From contig OX328096.1 of the NCBI GenBank assembly GCA_946811185.2, positions 69,067,345 through 69,131,344 on the forward strand: a stretch of DNA of 64,000 bases, written 5' to 3'. Below the pieces are notes generated by a model. It saw nothing but the letters and a program-made list of their open reading frames with translations. It did not search any database and was not told the DNA's origin. A program made the translations under genes and the position numbers. Positions 40,461 to 50,230 of the stretch are shown piece by piece (the stretch's first letter is position 1; every line of letters starts with the position of its first letter). The DNA comes from Hippopus hippopus (Eukaryota; Mollusca; Bivalvia; Cardiida; Cardiidae).

Positions 40461-43430
40461 ACAAGATGTGTTTATGAAACACAAATGCCCCCGTAAAACC
40501 AAATTTTCAAGGCCCATAATTTTGTCAAAAATCAGTGGACTGGAACAAAACTTGAACTTGATCATATATGGGTGTGCATGCAATGGTGGTAAATTCACAT
40601 ACCAAAACACAGCTCAATATCTGCCAGCGTTAGGAAAAAAAAAAAAAAAAAAACAGGGTAAACGTTTTTTCAGTGAAATTTTCTAAGTCCAAGGCCCGTA
40701 ATTTCATCAAAAATCAGTGGACTGGTACAAATTTCAAACTTGATCTGTAACTCATGGTGGTTGACTTGCACATCAAAAATCAGCTCAATATCTACCAGCA
40801 TTTAGAAAAAAAGCCCAGAAAACTGTTTTTTCAGTGAAAATTTCTAAGTCCAAGGCCCGTAATTTCGTCAAAAATCAGCGGACCGGAATGAAACTCAAAC
40901 TCGATCTGTAACTCATGGTGGTTGACTTGCACATGAAAAATCAGCTCAATAGCTGCCAGCGTTTAGAAAAAAAGGTCCGTAACCTGTTTATTAGGTTAAA
41001 ATTTTTAAGTCTAAGGCCTGCAATTTCGTCAACAAGAGGGCCATGATGGCCCTGTATCGCTCCACTGGCTATTAAGTAAAAACACTACAAGCCAAACATT
41101 ACAATATTCAGCAAATTGATTTCAAACACGAGGACATGCAAACATTTTTCTATCTTATCCTACGAGAAAGTTGTGATCCATGGGCAAAGCCAATTTTGAT
41201 CGCAAAGCTATAATTATTTGAATCCTGGTGGAGGTCCACAATATAAAGCTCCATACCAAATAATTCAGTTCTTGAATGTTATAAACAAGAAGATTTTCAA
41301 ATTTTTCTCAATGAAAAGCCCTGTAAAACATGAAACCCATGAGACAGGGCTAAATCTAATAGCCTTAGTCTTTATAATGGTTAGTAACATGATGACTTAA
41401 GATAGTTTTCATTACAAAAGCCCATGTAAAACTGGTGACCTTGTGTTCCGTGGTGTGGGGACAAACTTGGGTCAAGGACTATAATTTGGGCCCTCCTTGT
41501 ACAGGCCCACTAGATAAAGCTACATGCAAAATTTGGTAGACCCCATGGCTATTATTTGAAGGAACTTGGTAGAGGCCCACTAGATACAGCTACATGCCAA
41601 ATTTGGTGGCCCTAGGCCTTACAGTTTCAGAGAAGAAGATTTTTGAAAATTTTCTATATTTTTCAGTTTTGTTGCCATGGCAACCAGTTTTTGAAGGAAT
41701 AAAATTCTGTCATGGGATTCTGAAGAAGACCATGGCAGGATCATTTCTTTGAAGTTTCATCAAAATTGGATAAGTAGTTTCAGAGATGTTTGAAATAAAA
41801 GTTAATGCACGCACGGACAGATGGACGGACGGACCTTCAGTGCCAGTAAAAAACAAGACTTGATAATCAAGGGAGGTAAATAGTAACGAACTTTATCTTT
41901 CATAAAAAGAGTTATTTCCCTTGATAAATATTTAAATTGAAGTGACAATATTTTGAAGCCCATGTTAAACTTGCGATCCCTGGAATGAAGGCAATTTTGA
42001 CCCCAGACCTACAATATGAAACTAGAATGTGTGGTTATAAACAAAAAGATTTTTTAATCTTGCCCAATAAAAAGTCATGTAAAACAAGTTTGCTGAATAA
42101 AAGGCCCTGTAAAATATGTGATCAATGACACAGGTTTATCAAGTTTTCACTATAAAAGCCAATGTAAAACTTGTGACCCCTGGTGTGGAGTCAAACTTGA
42201 CCCCCAAAGTTAAAATTTGGGCCCTCTTGGTAGAGGCCCATTATATAAAGTTACATGCAAAATTTGGTAGCCCTAGGCCTAAATATGGCTATGTACAAGT
42301 AGATTATTAAAGTTTCCTTATATAAGACCATGTAGAACTTGTGACCCCCTGGGGTGGGGCTACATTTGACCCCCTGGGCTATAATTTGGGCACCCTTGAT
42401 AGAGACCCCCTAGATAAAGCTAAATGCAAAATTTGATAGCCCTAGCCCTTATAGCTAGATGCGAAAGATTTTCCTATATAAGCCCACCCATGTAAAACAT
42501 GTTACCCCCCGGAGCGAAGTCAAATTTGACCCTCGGCTATAATTTGGACACCCTTGGTACAGGTCCACTAGATAAAGCTACATGCCAAATTTGGTCGCCC
42601 TAGGCCCCATGGCTAGGTAAAAGAAGAATTTTAAAGTTCTCCCTATATAAGCCCATGTAAAACTTGTTACCCCCGGGCAGGGCCTAATTTGACCCCAGGG
42701 CTATAATTTGAACAATCTTGGCAGAGGTCCACTAGATAAAGCTACATGCCAAATTTGGTAGCTCTAGGCCCTATGGCTAGGTAGAAGAGGAATTTTAAAG
42801 TTCTCCCTTAATAAGCCCATGTATAACTTGTAACCCCCGGGGCGGGGCCAATTTTGACCCCAGGGCTATAAATTGAAGAAACTTGGTAGAGGTCCACTAG
42901 ATAAAGCTACATGCCAAATTTGGTAGCCCTTGGCCTTACGGTTTCAGACAAGAAGATTTTCAAAGATTTTCAAAATTTTTCAGTTTTGTTGCCATGGCAA
43001 CCAGAGTTTTTGAAGGAATTAAATTCTTTCAAGAAATTCTGAAGAGGACCATGGCAGGATCATTTCTGTGAAGTTTCATCAAAATTGGATGGGTAGTTTC
43101 AGAGAAGAAGACGTTTTAAAAAAAAGTTAACACACGGACGGACGGACGGACGGACGCACGCACGCACTCACGACGGACAACAGGCCATGACATAAGCCCG
43201 CTGGCCTTCGGCCAGTGGAGCTAAAAATCAGTGGACCTGAACGAAACTCACACTTGATCTGTAACTCATGGGTTTGACTTACACACCAAAATCAGCTCAA
43301 TATCTGCCAGCGTTTAGAAAAAAAGTCCGGAAAACTGATTTGCCGGACTGACGGACGGACAGACAGACAGACAGATGGACGGAGTGCAAACCTAAAGTCC
43401 CCCTTGGCTTCGCCGTTAGGGGACTAATAA
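40461..43430 (+). repeat. ACAAGATGTGTTT-type modular element with nested modular element
   Basis: It starts ACAAGATGTGTTTATGAAAC and ends CCCCTTGGCTTCGCCGTTAG GGGAC (split here for readability). Monomers marked by AAGGCCCGTAATTTC lie at 40693, 40854 and 41015 (161 apart). At 41035 another element inserts, and the host resumes at 43207 with 'aaaatcagtggacctgaacga'. It finishes with (GGAC/AGAC)n at 43351-43381. Confidence 0.7.
41035..43206 (-). repeat. GGCCAGTGGAGC-type modular element
   Basis: Ends: CAAGAGGGCCATGATGGCCC (hairpin) on the left and GCTGGCCTTCGGCCAGTGGAGC (a hairpin, 22 bases shown as two halves GCTGGCCTTC and GGCCAGTGGAGC) on the right. Monomers marked by CACTAGATAAAGCTA fall at 42404, 42567, 42730 and 42895 (163, 163, 165). 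Before the right end comes (GGAC)n at 43135-43160. Confidence 0.75.
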
Positions 43431-44536
43431 ACAAGAGGGCCATGATGGCCCTGTATCACTCCACTGGCTAAAAAGTATAAATCCTACAAGCCAAACATTA
43501 CAGTACTTGGTCAATTGGTTTCGAACTAGTAAACATAAAAAAAAATTCTCTATAAAATCTCACGGGAAAGTTATGACCTCAGGGCAAAGCCATTTTTGAT
43601 CACATGGCTATAATTACTTGAATCCTGGTAGAGGTTCACAAGATAAAGCCCAAATAATACAGGTCTAGCATGTATGGTTATAAACAAGAAGATTTTCAAA
43701 GTTTTCACATTTAAAGACCCTGTAAAACACGAGACCCCTGAGACGGGCCTAATTTGATAGCCCGAGGTCTAATATGGTTAGTAACAAGAATATTTCTGAA
43801 GTTTTCACAATATAAACCCATGTAAAATTTGTGACGCCAGTGGAGTGGGCCAAACTTGACCCCAGGGATGTAATTTTGGCCCTTTAGGCAGAGGCCCACT
43901 AGATAAAGCTGTATGCAAAATTTGGTAGCCCTAGGCCTTTTCGCTAGGTACAGGAAGATAGCATCAGTTTTCACTATATAAGCCCATGTAAAACTTGTGA
44001 CCCCCCCTTGGGGTGGGGCTAATTTTGACCCAGGGGCTATAATTTTGGCACTCTTGGTAGAGGCCCACTAGATAAAGCTACATTCAAGCCCTAGGCCTTA
44101 TGGCTAGGTACAAGAAGATTTCCAAAGTTTTCACTATAATTATAAGCCTTTGTAAAACTTGTGACCCCTGGGGCTGGGTCAGTTTGATCCCGGGCCTATA
44201 ATTTGAAGAAACTTGGTAGAGGTCTATTGGATAAAGCTACATGCCAAATTTGGTAGCCCTGGGCCTTATAATTTCAGACAAGAAGATTTTCAATATTTTT
44301 TCAGTTTTGTTGCCATGGCAACCACAGTTTTTGAAGGAATCAAATTTTTTCAAGAAACTCTAAAGAGGACCATAGCAGGATCATTTCTGTGAAGTTTCAT
44401 CAAAATTGGATGGGTACTTTTAGAGAAGATGATGTTTGAAATAAAAGTTAATGCACGCAAGGACGGATGGACTGGCGCATGCAAGATGGACACCGGTCCA
44501 TGACGTAAGCCCCCTTGCCTTTGGCCAGTGGAGCAA
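43430..44536 (-). repeat. GGCCAGTGGAGC-type modular element, second copy
   Basis: Begins AACAAGAGGGCCATGATGGC directly after the previous element and ends CCTTTGGCCAGTGGAGC. It has the same module phrases ('gcccactagataaagct', 'tttggtagccctaggcct') with more decay. Confidence 0.75.
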
Positions 44537-45160
44537 AAAATCAACAAGGTGGCAGTCTGAAGGACAGGTATATCGCCCTCCACCATTTATCTTTTTCAAA
44601 AAATCCTTACAGGAGTGAACTTTTGACCGATGATAATCTTTTACAGGGCTCAGGAGACATGAAACCACAAAAAGACTTTAGGACAGACAGATGGACATAC
44701 AGGCAGGAACAGTTGAAGGCTATTCCTATAATCCCAAACATGTGACTCTAGCTAAATGATAATAACAGACTCTGCATATTGTCTTAGTGAGCCAAGCACT
44801 TAACCAGACATTTTTTGAAAATCCTTCATGGCGAGGGAGGAGATGCTGAGCAGACATGAAATTGAAGACTGAAGCACCTGACCCTCGAAAAAGACCTTGA
44901 CTTTGAGTCTGCATGGTTGAGCCAGGCATTCTGTGCATGGTAGCTTTCATCCCAGAGATTCTGAGCAAGATCAACCATGAAATTGCTCTTATGATGTTCT
45001 TATCTCTAGAATGAAAATGCCCAACTGGTTTATTCGGCCTCTAAGGGATTAAAAACCTGGCCAGGGGTTCAGGGGATATGAAGCATACAATAAAGTGTAA
45101 CAGACAGACTGAGGATGGATATTCCTATGATCCCTCTGCTTTGTGGAGGAGAATTAATGA
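44537..45160. repeat. Probable decayed modular element
   Basis: 'aacaaggtggcagtctgaaggacagg' start and two copies of 'caggggatatgaa/caggagacatgaaacca' with GACAGAC tracts and 'ctattcctataatccc' / 'atattcctatgatccc'. It resembles the neighbours but no clean ends are seen. Confidence 0.4.
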
Positions 45161-45173
45161 TATGAACTGTGCT

Positions 45174-45603
45174 CTGGCAAAAGGGGACTTAATGGATCTC
45201 CATGATGCATAATACCAAGCAAGTGATCATTTACTTATGGATCCATAATAGCCACATTTTCTAACAACCGACTTAACTAGAGCTGTCACTGAATGTGACT
45301 TAATACCCCCACCAGCGCTTTGACAGAAACAGGCAATTATTTGTACACAGACGGACACACGGATGGACACACCAACGGACACACCGACGGACAAACGGAC
45401 AGACAGGCTGATTCCAGTATACCCCCGAAAACATTCGTTTTGCGGGGGTATAATTACGAGGTAGACTTGGCCCTGGACATACAGGAAATTAAACAACAGC
45501 AAAAGGTTTCGGCCCAGGTCAGCCTGCGCGGACTGCTCAGGCTGACCTGGGTCGATACTTTTTGCAGATGCAGTAAGCCCCCTTTTCACAGAGCATGTCT
45601 CAT
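45174..45603. mobile_element. GAGCC-type MITE with nested element
   Basis: Ends GAACTGTGCTCTGGCAAAAG and CCCCCTTTTCACAGAGCATG. The inner hairpin CAGCCTGCGCGG...CTGCTCAGGCTG is well preserved. It is interrupted at 45276-45456. Confidence 0.7.
45276..45456. mobile_element. CTAGAGCTGTCAC-type element, nested
   Basis: From CTAGAGCTGTCACTGAATGT to GCGGGGGTATAATTA, with degenerate (ACGGACAC)n at 45350-45405. It is the same family as 38293-38594. Confidence 0.7.
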
Positions 45604-45716
45604 ATATTTTATACAGTGGGAAAACCCTTTTTACTGTAATGAAACTTTATGTTGTACTTCATTGAGTGATTAATATCAGTTGTAAGAACAGGATATAAAA
45701 TAAATAGGTTTACCTT

Positions 45717-45931
45717 TTTACCAAACAAAAACTATTTAGACTCATCCATACTGAAAACATTTGCTGACAACAAGTTGAATTTGGCTGAAATGATGGGATT
45801 TTTCTGTGAAAGGATGGAAAACATGGAGGGAAAAGGAGAGAATGCTGTTTACCAGCATTTTCTCCTTTTTCCACAGTGTTTTCAAAAGCTCTTCTTCAAT
45901 ACTGTGAAGCACAAGACTTTGTGGTAAAGAG
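45717..45931 (-). mobile_element. TTAA MITE copy
   Basis: 'ctttttaccaaacaaaaactatttag' left end, core GGAGAGAATGCTGTTTACCA and inverse, right end GACTTTGTGGTAAAGAG. It lies 80 bases from exon 2. Confidence 0.7.
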
Positions 45932-46010
45932 TTCATGTAAGATGAAAGAACTTGTTTCACAATCAATGGAAAATAAGCAGGTTTGAAATAAACTGTGCTC
46001 TACTTTTCAC

Positions 46011-46250
46011 CTGTGGATGAAACTTCAATGACATAATCTGGGTCGGCTGCCACACTACTTCTCTTTCTCGAGGCAGAAATATTATTCTCTGAGGCACCTT
46101 GCACTGTCCTTGATCTACTGCCAACTTCGTACATAGGATGTCGTGATCGTAATTGACTTGATCTCACTCTCTTAGCCTTTGTGGATTTAACTACATTATC
46201 CACAGTGATTCTTCGTCTCTTGGCAGATTGTCTTGGACTGCTTCCTAGGT
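46011..46250 (-). CDS. Transposase-derived gene, exon 2: basic linker
   Basis: The acceptor ATGTACTTAG (or the in-frame alternative CTAG six bases on) opens 240 bases, donor ACAG|GTGAAA. It encodes LGSSPRQSAKRRRITVDNVV, KSTKAKRVRSSQLRSRHPMY and a tail DPDYVIEVSS. It is rich in Arg/Lys/Ser with a likely nuclear-localisation cluster (AKRRR). Phases are 1 in and 1 out. The alternative acceptors differ by two residues (DL), a possible source of natural isoforms. Confidence 0.65.
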
Positions 46251-46571
46251 CTAAGTACATTTATAAATAATTCAATACAGGATTCAGTCTAGAACTTTGT
46301 CAGAATGGGCCAGTGGCCCATCAATATTTTAAAAAGGGGCCACCAGTATTTTGAGATGGGCCAGCACTTTTTAACAATCAAATAATCTGGATCTTGGCAT
46401 TTTAAAAGCTCAATTATTACTGACTTACCATATAAAGGAAGTAAATCCAGATAATTTACTGCTTAATTGTGTATGGGGATAGTGATTGAGTTGTTGAGAG
46501 GTCAAATTATGTAACAACACTAAAATAATTTGTTTTAAATGATTGCTGTATTATACAAGTAACTTGTATTA
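46251..46571. other. No feature recognised
   Basis: It contains repeated 'ggccagtggccc', 'ggggccaccag' and 'atgggccagc' stretches at 46307-46365, reminiscent of degenerate coding or repeat sequence, but nothing I can name. Confidence 0.3.
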
Positions 46572-46766
46572 CAATTTTTTTGCATCGTCGTAACGAAGCC
46601 AGTGAAATTGAGGCTTTTGTAGCCACTCAGTTTGAAATTTTTTTGCATACGATTTCCCAGCTTTTGCATCAGCTGATTGTTTTTCACCATCAGTTTTACC
46701 CGATTGCTGCGTTTTCGCTTGTTTGGAGGAATTTCCGCCAGAAAAGAAATCGCCGATTCGTTTCAT
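46572..46766 (-). CDS. Possible first exon of a TTF-type zinc-finger / hAT-like gene
   Basis: From ATG (46766) the frame reads MKRIGDFFSGGNSSKQ and ends KKFQTEWLQKPQFHWLRYDD AKK (continuous in the protein), then GTAATA, a usable donor. 'F...WL....WL.YD......' is how the N-termini of hAT-derived and ZNF862-like TTF zinc-finger proteins begin, just before MFC.LC. No following exon was found. Upstream sequence (46780-47150) is visibly richer in CpG than its surroundings, which could mark a promoter. It lies in intron 1 of the transposase-derived gene, same strand, but its donor phase (2) does not fit exon 2. Confidence 0.4.
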
Positions 46767-47179
46767 TCGGCATACCTCGGGTGATGGGAGCCATCAAATC
46801 TGAAGTAGGTACGGAATCGGCCGAGTTGTGACGAGTGCGATTCGTTTCTGTGTTTGCGTTGCCGACATGTTTTCAAAAGCTGGTTTCCATCGCGTTCGTT
46901 CATGTGCCGCGAATATCCGAATACCAGTAACGCTCTCCATGTTGCTGCGACGCTTTGCAGCGAAATTTAAATGCTGCGGAAAGCGTCTTCTAACACTGAC
47001 TCGCTAAAAACTATACTAAAAAAAAAGTTAATGGCGGCGCACAACGGAATCGGAAAAGCGCCGATGCATTGGATTTTGCGCCGATCCGGCGCACTGGAGT
47101 TTCAAAAATGGGCCAAGGACTTTAAAATCGCGCCATTGGCACAAAAAAGCAGCCTAGATTGAACCCTGTCAATATTAGT

Positions 47180-47480
47180 TTTTTTCATGAACATTGGCGA
47201 GTTCTGATTGGCTGAAAAAATTTGTTCATAGCTCCATGAAAAAAAAATTAAGCAGTGCCGGAACTACTTTTGCAGTCAAACTAATGTAAACAAACATGTA
47301 TACGAGATTTCATAATGTTTTTCTGTCTGATTTTAGATCGATATCGAGTCCAAAGTTCAGATTGCTAGCTGAATTTATTTTCTCTGAATACTGAAAAAGA
47401 AACCCAACAGTAAATTCAAAGAGAGAGCTGAAAACTCATTGTCACTTTGCTGGGTTCTAACAAACTTATTTTAAAGTTTA
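47180..47480. repeat. Dispersed repeat shared with 35770-36090
   Basis: Shares ordered phrases with 35770-36090, including 'tgattggctgaaaaa', 'agctccatgaaaaaaaaatta', 'ggaactacttttgcagtcaaact' (pieces) and 'acaaacatgta'. Confidence 0.55.
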
Positions 47481-47708
47481 TTAATTCCAGCGTATTGAAC
47501 TTCTAATAATAAATCGACTAAATCTGCAAATGTTCAATACTATAATGACGTCACCAATTTACGTCATTGTTACGTCATGAACGAGCAGTTTTACTGCGCT
47601 ATGAAATATGAATGAAATGGACATTAAATCAATACGCAATGTTGGATTTCCAAAAACAAGCAGTTAGGATTATTTAAGTGCATATTTGTTGTCTGTGATA
47701 TTGAATTA

Positions 47709-47873
47709 TAAGGAATGAAGAGAACTTTTTTTGTTTTCATGGAGGTATGGAAAAAAAAAAACATAATCACACTTTTGTATGAAACCGCTTTGCGGTTTCA
47801 TACAAAAGTGTGATTAGGTTTTTTTTTTTTTTCATACCTCCATGAAAACAAAAAAAGTTCTCTTCATTCCTTA
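47709..47873. repeat. Near-perfect 165-bp palindrome
   Basis: The left arm (TAAGGAATGAAGAGAACTTT, TTTGTTTTCATGGAGGTATG, A-tract, AATCACACTTTTGTATGAAA) is mirrored almost base for base by the right arm, meeting at CCGCTTTGCGG. Part of the arm ('catgcctccatgaaaacaaaagaactctcttcatt') is found singly at 37408-37441, so it is a dispersed foldback element. Confidence 0.85.
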
Positions 47874-47956
47874 AGTAAAATATTAACAATGAAACAGGCT
47901 CACTCTCACTAAAATTGCTTGTCTAGTTATATCACATGGTAAGGGTGAAATGCTCA

Positions 47957-48152
47957 GCCCTTTTCTAAACAATCACGTTTTGAGACTGATGAATAAGGCT
48001 TCTGAGAACATTGTGGAAAAAAAAAATGCTGGTAAACCTTCATTTCTCCTTTACTGATCATATTTTCTTCACTTTGAAAACAAATTCATAAATTGAGTGA
48101 CTTGAATTTTTCGTCTGCATGTGACTTGATTATGCATAAGTCTAAAACAAGA
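47957..48152 (+). mobile_element. TTAA MITE copy, old
   Basis: 'cccttttctaaacaatcacg' start, AACATTGTGGAAAAAAAAAA core, 'tttttcgtctgcatgtgac' distal part. Confidence 0.55.
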
Positions 48153-48192
48153 ATCAAAGGGAAGTTCTTGTACATGTAACCTTTAAAAACAT

Positions 48193-48420
48193 GAGCCGTG
48201 CTCTTGCAAAAAGGGGCATCATGCATCTCTGTGATACATGATACCAGCCAAGTCATCAAATAATTATGGATCCAACAACAGACTTCATCATGAGGTAGGC
48301 AGGTCCTTTGACATACAGAAAATTGACCAATAGTGAAAAGTTTTGGCCCAGGTCAGCCGCTGACCTAGGTTGATACTTTTTACAGATGCATTAAGCCTCC
48401 TTTTCATAGGGCATGGTTCG
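48193..48420. mobile_element. GAGCC-type MITE copy
   Basis: TGAGCCGTGCTCTTGCAAAA to CAGATGCATTAAGCCTCCTT plus TTCATAGGGCATGG. Middle module 'ccataattatggatcc' region present as TAATTATGGATCC. Confidence 0.7.
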
Positions 48421-48551
48421 TATGTAAATGCATGCAAAAATTACTACTTTTCCCTTGATGTTTTAAGACCTGTGTCCTCTAGGAGCACAGAAAGTGGTAG
48501 TATTTGTATGGAGACATTTTTTAATGTGTCTCTATCAGTACAAATGCCTAC

Positions 48552-49032
48552 CTGCTCTATTTACCCAAGTCACAAGTCTGTTTTTCACCTCTTCATATGT
48601 GCTAGAAGTTTCCAGAACATCAATTATCTCATTCTTGATAATTTCCTTCTCTGCAATCAAACTATGGTTCATAGAAGAGGTGTCTTCTAAAAGGCCTTTC
48701 ATTTCTTCAAAATTAAGTTGCTGCACTCTATAGGAATCCAACCTCTCCACAAGTCTTCCCAAGAATAGAACCATGCCAGAAATTGTCCCTCTCTGTATGG
48801 ATTCTATAAGCTCTTTACTGACACTGGTATTTGGCAAGGCACAGAAAGCATGAAGAACATTCGAAATAGATACTTTAAGCATTCTCAAGTCTTCTTCCAT
48901 CTGAGTTACTTTGGTATTATATTCCTCACACAGTGAAATTGGCTCAGATTTCAAGTCAGTCCCCAAATGTGAACCACTCTCCAATTGGCAGTTGGTCTGT
49001 GAATGAGGCTGAGTGGCTTTATTTTGAAACAT
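48552..49032 (-). CDS. Transposase-derived gene, exon 1 with start codon
   Basis: The first ATG of the frame is at 49032; an in-frame TGA lies 18 bases upstream (49050-49048), so the start is well fixed. The exon has 160 codons plus one base and the donor GCAG|GTAGGC. It begins MFQNKATQPHSQTNCQ. The middle and end are helix-rich (YNTKVTQMEEDLRMLKVSIS; LGRLVERLDSYRVQQLNFEE; IIKNEIIDVLETSSTYEEVK), suggesting a coiled-coil or protein-interaction module not typical of transposases. If it belongs to the downstream transposase-like exons, it was probably acquired from the host. It could instead be a separate gene; phase fits the join. Confidence 0.7.
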
Positions 49033-49344
49033 CTTAAGCGATAACACTCAACTGCCTATTTACAGAACTGTGAACAGTTACCAAGACTTGTTTGAAGCTT
49101 TGTAGTTTCAAGCAGACTAAAAGTCAGCTGCTACATTTTAAGTCTGATTGCTGTAATACCATGAAAATGATGTCAGCTGGTTAATTACTTTGTCGCCTTC
49201 ATGTAAAAATCTGCATCTAAGTATGACATAAGTATCCATCTGAAACATAAAAGCATGAAGTCAATTTGAAGTATATGTAGTTTGTAATAAGATAGGTCCC
49301 TAAAGTATAAAAATCTTAATTAGAAAAACACAAAAAGAAATGCA
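49033..49344. promoter_or_regulatory. Region upstream of exon 1 (possible promoter/5' UTR)
   Basis: Non-repetitive 300 bases upstream of the start codon. No TATA box or initiator is convincing and there is no CpG enrichment; a 5' non-coding exon further up cannot be excluded. Confidence 0.25.
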
Positions 49345-49608
49345 TGAGCCGTGCTCTGTCACAGGATTTTATCATCACACCTTCAAAAAGTACTGACCTA
49401 TGTCAGCCTGCTCAGTCTGCACAGGCTCACAGAGGTTGAATCTTTTTGTGGATTTTTGAATTTTAAGTATATCCAAGGACCCTTCTATCTCATGATTCAG
49501 TCGCTTATTAGACAACACAGACTAAATGGATCCATAATATGTGATGAATTGCTTTGTACAGTGAATCAAGGAGATGCATTAAACCCCTTTTAACAGAGTA
49601 TGGCTCAT
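49345..49608. mobile_element. GAGCC-type MITE copy
   Basis: Ends ATGAGCCGTGCTCTGTCACA and CCCCTTTTAACAGAGTATGG CTCAT (adjacent). Inner CAGCCTGCTCAGTCTGCACAGG module present. Confidence 0.75.
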
Positions 49609-49873
49609 ATGGCTTGCAACACGCGAAAAAGGTCATTTGGACATCTCCGTAAAATGCCGTCTCGGATCAGCCTGCGCGGACTGCGCAGGCTGATCCGAAA
49701 CGACACTTTACGTTTTTATGTAATTTTCTGTTTTGCGCGAGTCTACTGTAGCACAAAATCTAATGTAGTCGTAAAGTGCCGTCTCGGATTAGCCTGCGTG
49801 GACTGCGCAGGCTGATCCGAGACGACACTTTACGCAAATGTCCGAATGCCCCTTTTCGCGTGTTGCGAGCCAT
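49609..49873. mobile_element. Palindromic MITE with two internal hairpins
   Basis: Terminal inverted repeats ATGGCTTGCAACACGCGAAA and CCTTTTCGCGTGTTGCGAGC plus CAT. Two nested stem-loops contain TCAGCCTGCGCGGACTGCGC-AGGCTGA type sequence, each framed by AAGTGCCGTCTCGGAT / ATCCGA(G/A)ACGACACTT. It abuts the GAGCC element at 49608. Confidence 0.8.
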
Positions 49874-50087
49874 ATACAATCAACTATCTCAAATTTTCTG
49901 AGCATACAGAGATTATTTCTTTTAAAAATTTTACATCACAGGCTGAGAGTTTTACATTGTGTAGTTGCATTATACATCTGTTTCATGTTTTCTCCAAAAA
50001 GTACATGTTCTTAGATTTCCAGATGAGTGTGTATTTCTGCAAGGGATATTCTGCTTCTCATCTGTTCTATTTATTTTTATTTCTTCA

Positions 50088-50230
50088 TGAACCCTTTACC
50101 TCATATCAACCCCGAGGTAGAGACTATCTTGTCAAAGAATTTTAATTCATTTGTAACACTTTCAGATTTGTTGAATGCAGATGCTTTGAATTTGGAAGAG
50201 TCAAAATTTGTCATTTGGGACTGGGTTAAG
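50088..50230 (+). mobile_element. TTAA MITE with core replaced
   Basis: CCCTTTACCTCATATCAACC left end and TGCTTTGAATTTGGAAGAGT...CATTTGGGACTGGG right end are present, but the hairpin core is missing. Confidence 0.5.

Larger units (their letters stand above)
24542..49032 (-). other. Seven-exon transposase-derived gene (whole locus)
   Basis: Seven minus-strand exons (49032-48552, 46250-46011, 39839-39775, 38843-38603, 29862-29738, 28533-28272, 25668-24542) have matching intron phases (1,1,0,1,0,1) and sum to 2541 nt: ATG to TAA, 846 residues. The order is a helical N-terminal region, a Ser/Arg/Lys-rich linker, HTH-like copy 1 (about 263-342), an acidic linker, HTH-like copy 2 (about 385-471), a CENP-B-type DNA-binding region (about 484-562) and a DDE_1 core (about 595-785). 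The transposase family is normally encoded as a compact unit. Here introns of 0.6-8.7 kb are filled with other mobile elements. I infer a host gene co-opted from a pogo/CENP-B-like transposase, probably nuclear and DNA-binding. The alternative is an old intron-containing transposon without recognisable ends. Confidence 0.7.

Noticed and set aside
45227..45673. Open frames with HTDGHTDGHTNGHTDG-type repeats
   Set aside because: Derived from degenerate (GGACACAC)n in a nested element, not a protein gene.
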